From Clostridiales bacterium (GTDB taxonomy: Bacteria; Bacillota; Clostridia; Oscillospirales; CAG-272), in assembly GCA_012519315.1 (NCBI GenBank), contig JAAYQM010000102.1, positions 1 to 35,780 on the forward strand: DNA of 35,780 nucleotides, given 5' to 3'. The position numbers and the translations under genes are program-made. Position 1 is the stretch's first letter; every line of letters begins with the position of its first letter. This document shows positions 33,250-35,780 of this stretch, one piece after another. The notes below the pieces were generated by a model, which ran no database searches, had not been told where the DNA came from, and saw only the letters and a program-made list of their open reading frames with translations.

Positions 33250-33636
33250 ATGGTCGGGGCAAAGGCATACATGGAATATACCGAGCAGAGCATATACACC
33301 TCATCGCCGGGGGATATTTTGCTGATGCTCTTTAATGCGGAGTTGAAAAACATAAAGGCAGCAATATTATTTATTCAAAAAAATCGATATAAAGAAGCCC
33401 ATGAGAGACTTCTGAAGGCGCAGGATATTATGACGGAGCTTATATCAAGCCTAGATTTTTCCTACAAAATTTCAGATGATTTGTCAAAGCTTTACAGCTT
33501 TATAAAAAACGAGCTGATATATGCCAATATCCACAAGGATACCGACAGATTATCGCAGCTGCTTCCTATAGTTACCGAATTACGGGATGCCTGGGACAGG
33601 GCAAACAGCATGAGCACCCCTTTAGCGTCTAAGTAA
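33250..33636 (+). CDS. fliS: Flagellin export chaperone FliS
   Basis: This 128-residue four-helix chaperone keeps flagellin from polymerising in the cytoplasm. The FliS pattern is clear: AYMEYTEQSIYTSSPGDILL (about 5-24), LMLFNAELKNIKAAILFIQK, and the later helices DLSKLYSFIKNELIYANIHK and LLPIVTELRDAWDRAN. ACGGAGGA precedes the ATG. It follows fliD and lies 16 bases before cheA. Confidence 0.95.
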   Translation: MVGAKAYMEYTEQSIYTSSPGDILLMLFNAELKNIKAAILFIQKNRYKEAHERLLKAQDIMTELISSLDFSYKISDDLSKLYSFIKNELIYANIHKDTDRLSQLLPIVTELRDAWDRANSMSTPLASK

Positions 33637-33652
33637 AGTCAGGGTAATATTC

Positions 33653-35203
33653 ATGACAGAAAACAAATCGGATTATCTTCTTGATATGTTTGTTTTTGAG
33701 CTAAACCGGTTGTCGGCAAAATTGGAGTCTATTTTGCTTGAGAGCGAAGCAAGCAGAAACTTTTCGACCGAACATATTAATGAAATTTTCAGAATAGTGC
33801 ACACAATCAAGGGTTCGGCGGCCATGATGGAAAAAATGGATATTTCATCCGCCGCACACTATCTTGAGGATCTGTTCTTTTACATAAGAGAGGAAAGACC
33901 GGCGGCGGATGTTTCGGCGGTCTGCGATCTTGTGTTTATGGTGCTTGATTATGTTCGGCTAAAGACAGCCGATATTGCAAACGGCACCGACTCCGATGCT
34001 CAGGCGCAAGAAGATGAGGATTTTTTGGCTATTCTTAAAGCTGAAGTTGCGAGGATGAAGAATATTGAGGCAGTCCCAACGGGAAAGGGAACAGCCTATA
34101 AGGCGACCGTCTTCCTTGATGACCATGTCAATATGGTCAATGCCGATTTAGCTATGGTTGTGAGTAAGCTTATCGAGCTGTGGGAGGATGCAAACTTTTT
34201 CCCGCAAGAGCCGATAGGGGATAACAACGCCGATTATATTATGAAAAACGGACTTGAAGTTTTCATTACATCTGAGCTCTGTTATTATGAATTAAAGAAT
34301 ATTATCGAGGATATTCCGGGCGTAAGATCGGCGGTTATTCAGAAAACAGATCCTTTTGAGAGAAGAATCGAGAAAAATACGCCCCGGATTCCTGAGTCAC
34401 CGCCAGCAAAGGAATGTAGCGAGGTCAATTTTTCGGCAAAATGCTCTAAAGCAAGACAGAACATTATCAGCGTAAACAAATGCAAGCTTGACCGACTTGT
34501 GGAGCTTGTCGGCGAGATTGCTACTTTTGAATCGACAGTTATAAACAGCCCTGATCTTGACGGGCTAAAGTTTGATAATTTTCATAAGAGTGCGGGGCAT
34601 TTGCAAAAGCATATAAAGGAGCTTCAGACTCTTGTCTTGTCGATACGGATGATGCCGATTAGTATGGTTTTCGGCAAAATGAATCGTATTGTAAGGGATA
34701 TGGGCAAGCGGCTTGATAAGGCCGCTGTACTTGAGGTATCGGGCGGTGAGATTGAGGTTGATAAAAGTATTATTGATCACCTGTCCGATCCCCTGATGCA
34801 TCTTGTAAGAAACTGCATGGATCATGGCATCGAGAGCAGGGAGGAGAGAGTTGCAAGGGGGAAGCCACCTGTGGGAAAAATTACCCTTGAAGCCGAAAAA
34901 AACGGGCAAGAGCTTGTCATTACCGTGTCCGACGACGGCGCCGGACTCAACCGACAGCGCATCATAAATAAAGCAAAGATGAGCGGACTTCTCTCAGATA
35001 CCGTCAATCCTACCGATAGGGAGCTATGTAATTTTATACTGCTGCCCGGCTTTTCCACAAAGGAGGAGGCAAGTGAATTTTCAGGCCGCGGAGTAGGAAT
35101 GGATGTTGTAAAAGAGAATATCAAGCTTGTGCGTGGCAGTATTTATGTGGATAGCGTACAGGGAGAGGGGACTGTTTTTACAATAAAAATTCACCTTGAG
35201 TGA
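33653..35203 (+). CDS. cheA: CheA-type chemotaxis histidine kinase lacking the CheW-like P5 domain
   Basis: This 516-residue protein has P1 with phosphoacceptor His50 (IVHTIKGSAAMM) and a P2-like CheY-binding domain (about 138-235, starting YKATVFLDDHVNMVNADLAM). It continues with P3 dimerisation helices (about 275-340, with DRLVELVGEIATFES) and P4 ATPase: N box near 383 (LVRNCMDHGIE), G1 near 426 (DDGAG), G2 near 478 (GRGVGMD). It stops at EGTVFTIKIHLE, exactly where P5 normally begins. All catalytic motifs look intact. No P5 sequence is found downstream in another frame. Length is about 150 residues below the usual. It lies after fliS, and no cheW is in the window. Confidence 0.92.
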   Translation: MTENKSDYLLDMFVFELNRLSAKLESILLESEASRNFSTEHINEIFRIVHTIKGSAAMMEKMDISSAAHYLEDLFFYIREERPAADVSAVCDLVFMVLDYVRLKTADIANGTDSDAQAQEDEDFLAILKAEVARMKNIEAVPTGKGTAYKATVFLDDHVNMVNADLAMVVSKLIELWEDANFFPQEPIGDNNADYIMKNGLEVFITSELCYYELKNIIEDIPGVRSAVIQKTDPFERRIEKNTPRIPESPPAKECSEVNFSAKCSKARQNIISVNKCKLDRLVELVGEIATFESTVINSPDLDGLKFDNFHKSAGHLQKHIKELQTLVLSIRMMPISMVFGKMNRIVRDMGKRLDKAAVLEVSGGEIEVDKSIIDHLSDPLMHLVRNCMDHGIESREERVARGKPPVGKITLEAEKNGQELVITVSDDGAGLNRQRIINKAKMSGLLSDTVNPTDRELCNFILLPGFSTKEEASEFSGRGVGMDVVKENIKLVRGSIYVDSVQGEGTVFTIKIHLE

Positions 35204-35274
35204 GATAGTATTATAATATTAGTTGAGGAAAATCCTAAATAGCATTTTTATTAGGGCATTAAAGCAAGGGAAAA

Positions 35275-35691
35275 ATGAAAATATTCAAAAAACTTAAACT
35301 TAAGTTGTCGCATATATTTCGCCATGAACGATTGATGAAAGGATACAACAAAGATATGGTTATTACCGAAGAAAAGGTGCGGGGAACCCGAAAAACGGAT
35401 GCCGCAAATGTGCGGGCAATAAGAAGAGTTCGCCATCATAATATAAGACCCCGAGGCTATATTGACCAAAGCACAGAGCAGGACAGTCTGAAGTATTATG
35501 GTTATACAAGCGCAGCTAGACCCGACAATAACAGTGATGTAAAAGAAGAGATAAACATCGAAATACAGCGAATACTCGCAAATCTTGAGAAAAAGAAGGA
35601 AAGTCAGAAGAAAAGTGCAGAATCGGATAATGAACTGTATAAGCTGCTTATTTGGTGGACAGATGTCAATATAGTAGACAGAAAAAAGTAA
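35275..35691 (+). CDS. Hypothetical basic protein, unrecognised
   Basis: This 138-residue protein does not match any family I recognise. The N-terminus is strongly basic and possibly amphipathic (MKIFKKLKLKLSHIFRHERL). The middle is Arg-rich (RAIRRVRHHNIRPRGYID), and a C-terminal part from about 88 is helical and charged (INIEIQRILANLEKKKESQK). No signal peptide or membrane span is seen. AAGGGAAAA lies before the ATG. It follows cheA by 71 bases on the same strand and is followed within 11 bases by the 3' end of a transposase gene on the opposite strand. It may have been shortened or repositioned by that insertion. A cytoplasmic or membrane-surface role is possible but not shown. Confidence 0.6.
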   Translation: MKIFKKLKLKLSHIFRHERLMKGYNKDMVITEEKVRGTRKTDAANVRAIRRVRHHNIRPRGYIDQSTEQDSLKYYGYTSAARPDNNSDVKEEINIEIQRILANLEKKKESQKKSAESDNELYKLLIWWTDVNIVDRKK

Positions 35692-35701
35692 AAAAACATG
35701 T

Positions 35702-35779
35702 CTAACTCATATTAAAACTCTCTTCTTTTTCATTAGGAGTAAGCATTTGATTTGCAGAATGTGGCCTTTGAGAGTTATA
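35702..35779 (-). mobile_element. 3' end of an IS3-like transposase (partial, runs off right edge)
   Basis: The minus strand reads YNSQRPHSANQMLTPNE followed by eight residues and a TAG stop (35704-35702). YN..RPHSA...TP.E is the C-terminal signature of DDE transposases with an integrase core, such as IS3-family ORFB. Only about 25 codons are inside the window. The insertion-sequence end should lie between this stop and the end of the hypothetical gene at 35691, but I cannot place its inverted repeat. Confidence 0.65.
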
Positions 35780-35780
35780 A

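Noticed and set aside
35196-35217. TTGAGT and TATAAT before the hypothetical gene, considered as a promoter
   Set aside because: The spacing is only 10 bases, too short for a normal sigma-A promoter.
35204-35274. Frameshifted remnant of the CheA P5 domain
   Set aside because: The three forward frames after the cheA stop show no P5-like residues and contain stops, so the protein seems to end naturally or the domain is fully lost.
1-35780. CRISPR arrays, tRNA or rRNA genes
   Set aside because: I saw no regularly spaced repeats or RNA-gene cores anywhere in the window.

Overview
The window is a nearly complete flagellar locus from a low-to-moderate GC Gram-positive anaerobe of class Clostridia (Bacillota). 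The evidence for this placement is the gene order flgBC-fliEFGHIJK-flgDE-flbD-motAB-fliMY-cheY-fliOPQR-flhBA-fliA, a FliY (CheC-like plus FliN) switch protein, a c-di-GMP-I riboswitch before flgB, a fliW-csrA pair, and strong GGAGG ribosome binding sites. I cannot name the genus from sequence alone.

Layout. (1) 1-4282: a surface-polymer region. A leftward membrane protein runs off the left edge. Divergent from it is a three-gene cassette: a DUF4358-type lipoprotein, an AlgI-like MBOAT O-acyltransferase and a DHHW (AlgJ/AlgX-like) protein, closed by a terminator. (2) 4346-4575: a sigma-A promoter, then a c-di-GMP-I (GEMM) aptamer whose P1 3' strand is repeated as the 3' strand of a downstream terminator, so it looks like a transcriptional OFF switch. 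(3) 4634-26336: about 22 kb of same-strand, tightly packed early/middle flagellar genes (rod, MS ring, C ring, export apparatus, hook, stator, sigma-28, distal rod), with no convincing internal terminator. (4) 26351-33636: late genes. These start at a sigma-28-type promoter before flgM and continue flgM-flgN-flgK-flgL-fliW-csrA. Flagellin fliC has its own sigma-28 promoter, a structured leader with likely CsrA sites and a strong terminator; fliD and fliS follow. (5) 33653-35780: a CheA-type kinase that ends after its ATPase domain, an unrecognised small basic protein, and the 3' end of an IS3-like transposase at the right edge.

How it works together. Low c-di-GMP should let transcription read into flgB and build the basal body and hook. 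FliA made from that operon then fires the flgM and fliC promoters, and FlgM restrains FliA until it is exported. FliW and CsrA are encoded just before the flagellin whose leader carries GGA motifs, which suggests the known FliW-CsrA-flagellin homeostatic loop. CheY and the CheC-like sites in FliY sit in the switch operon.

The most unusual points are the CheA without its CheW-like P5 domain and with no cheW, cheB, cheR, cheC or cheD nearby; the absence of fliL, flhF and flhG at their usual positions; an NPEH in place of NPTH autocleavage motif in FlhB; a hook protein with a roughly 104-residue repeated module; a possible internal start producing a free FliN domain from fliY; and the repeat-based riboswitch expression platform.
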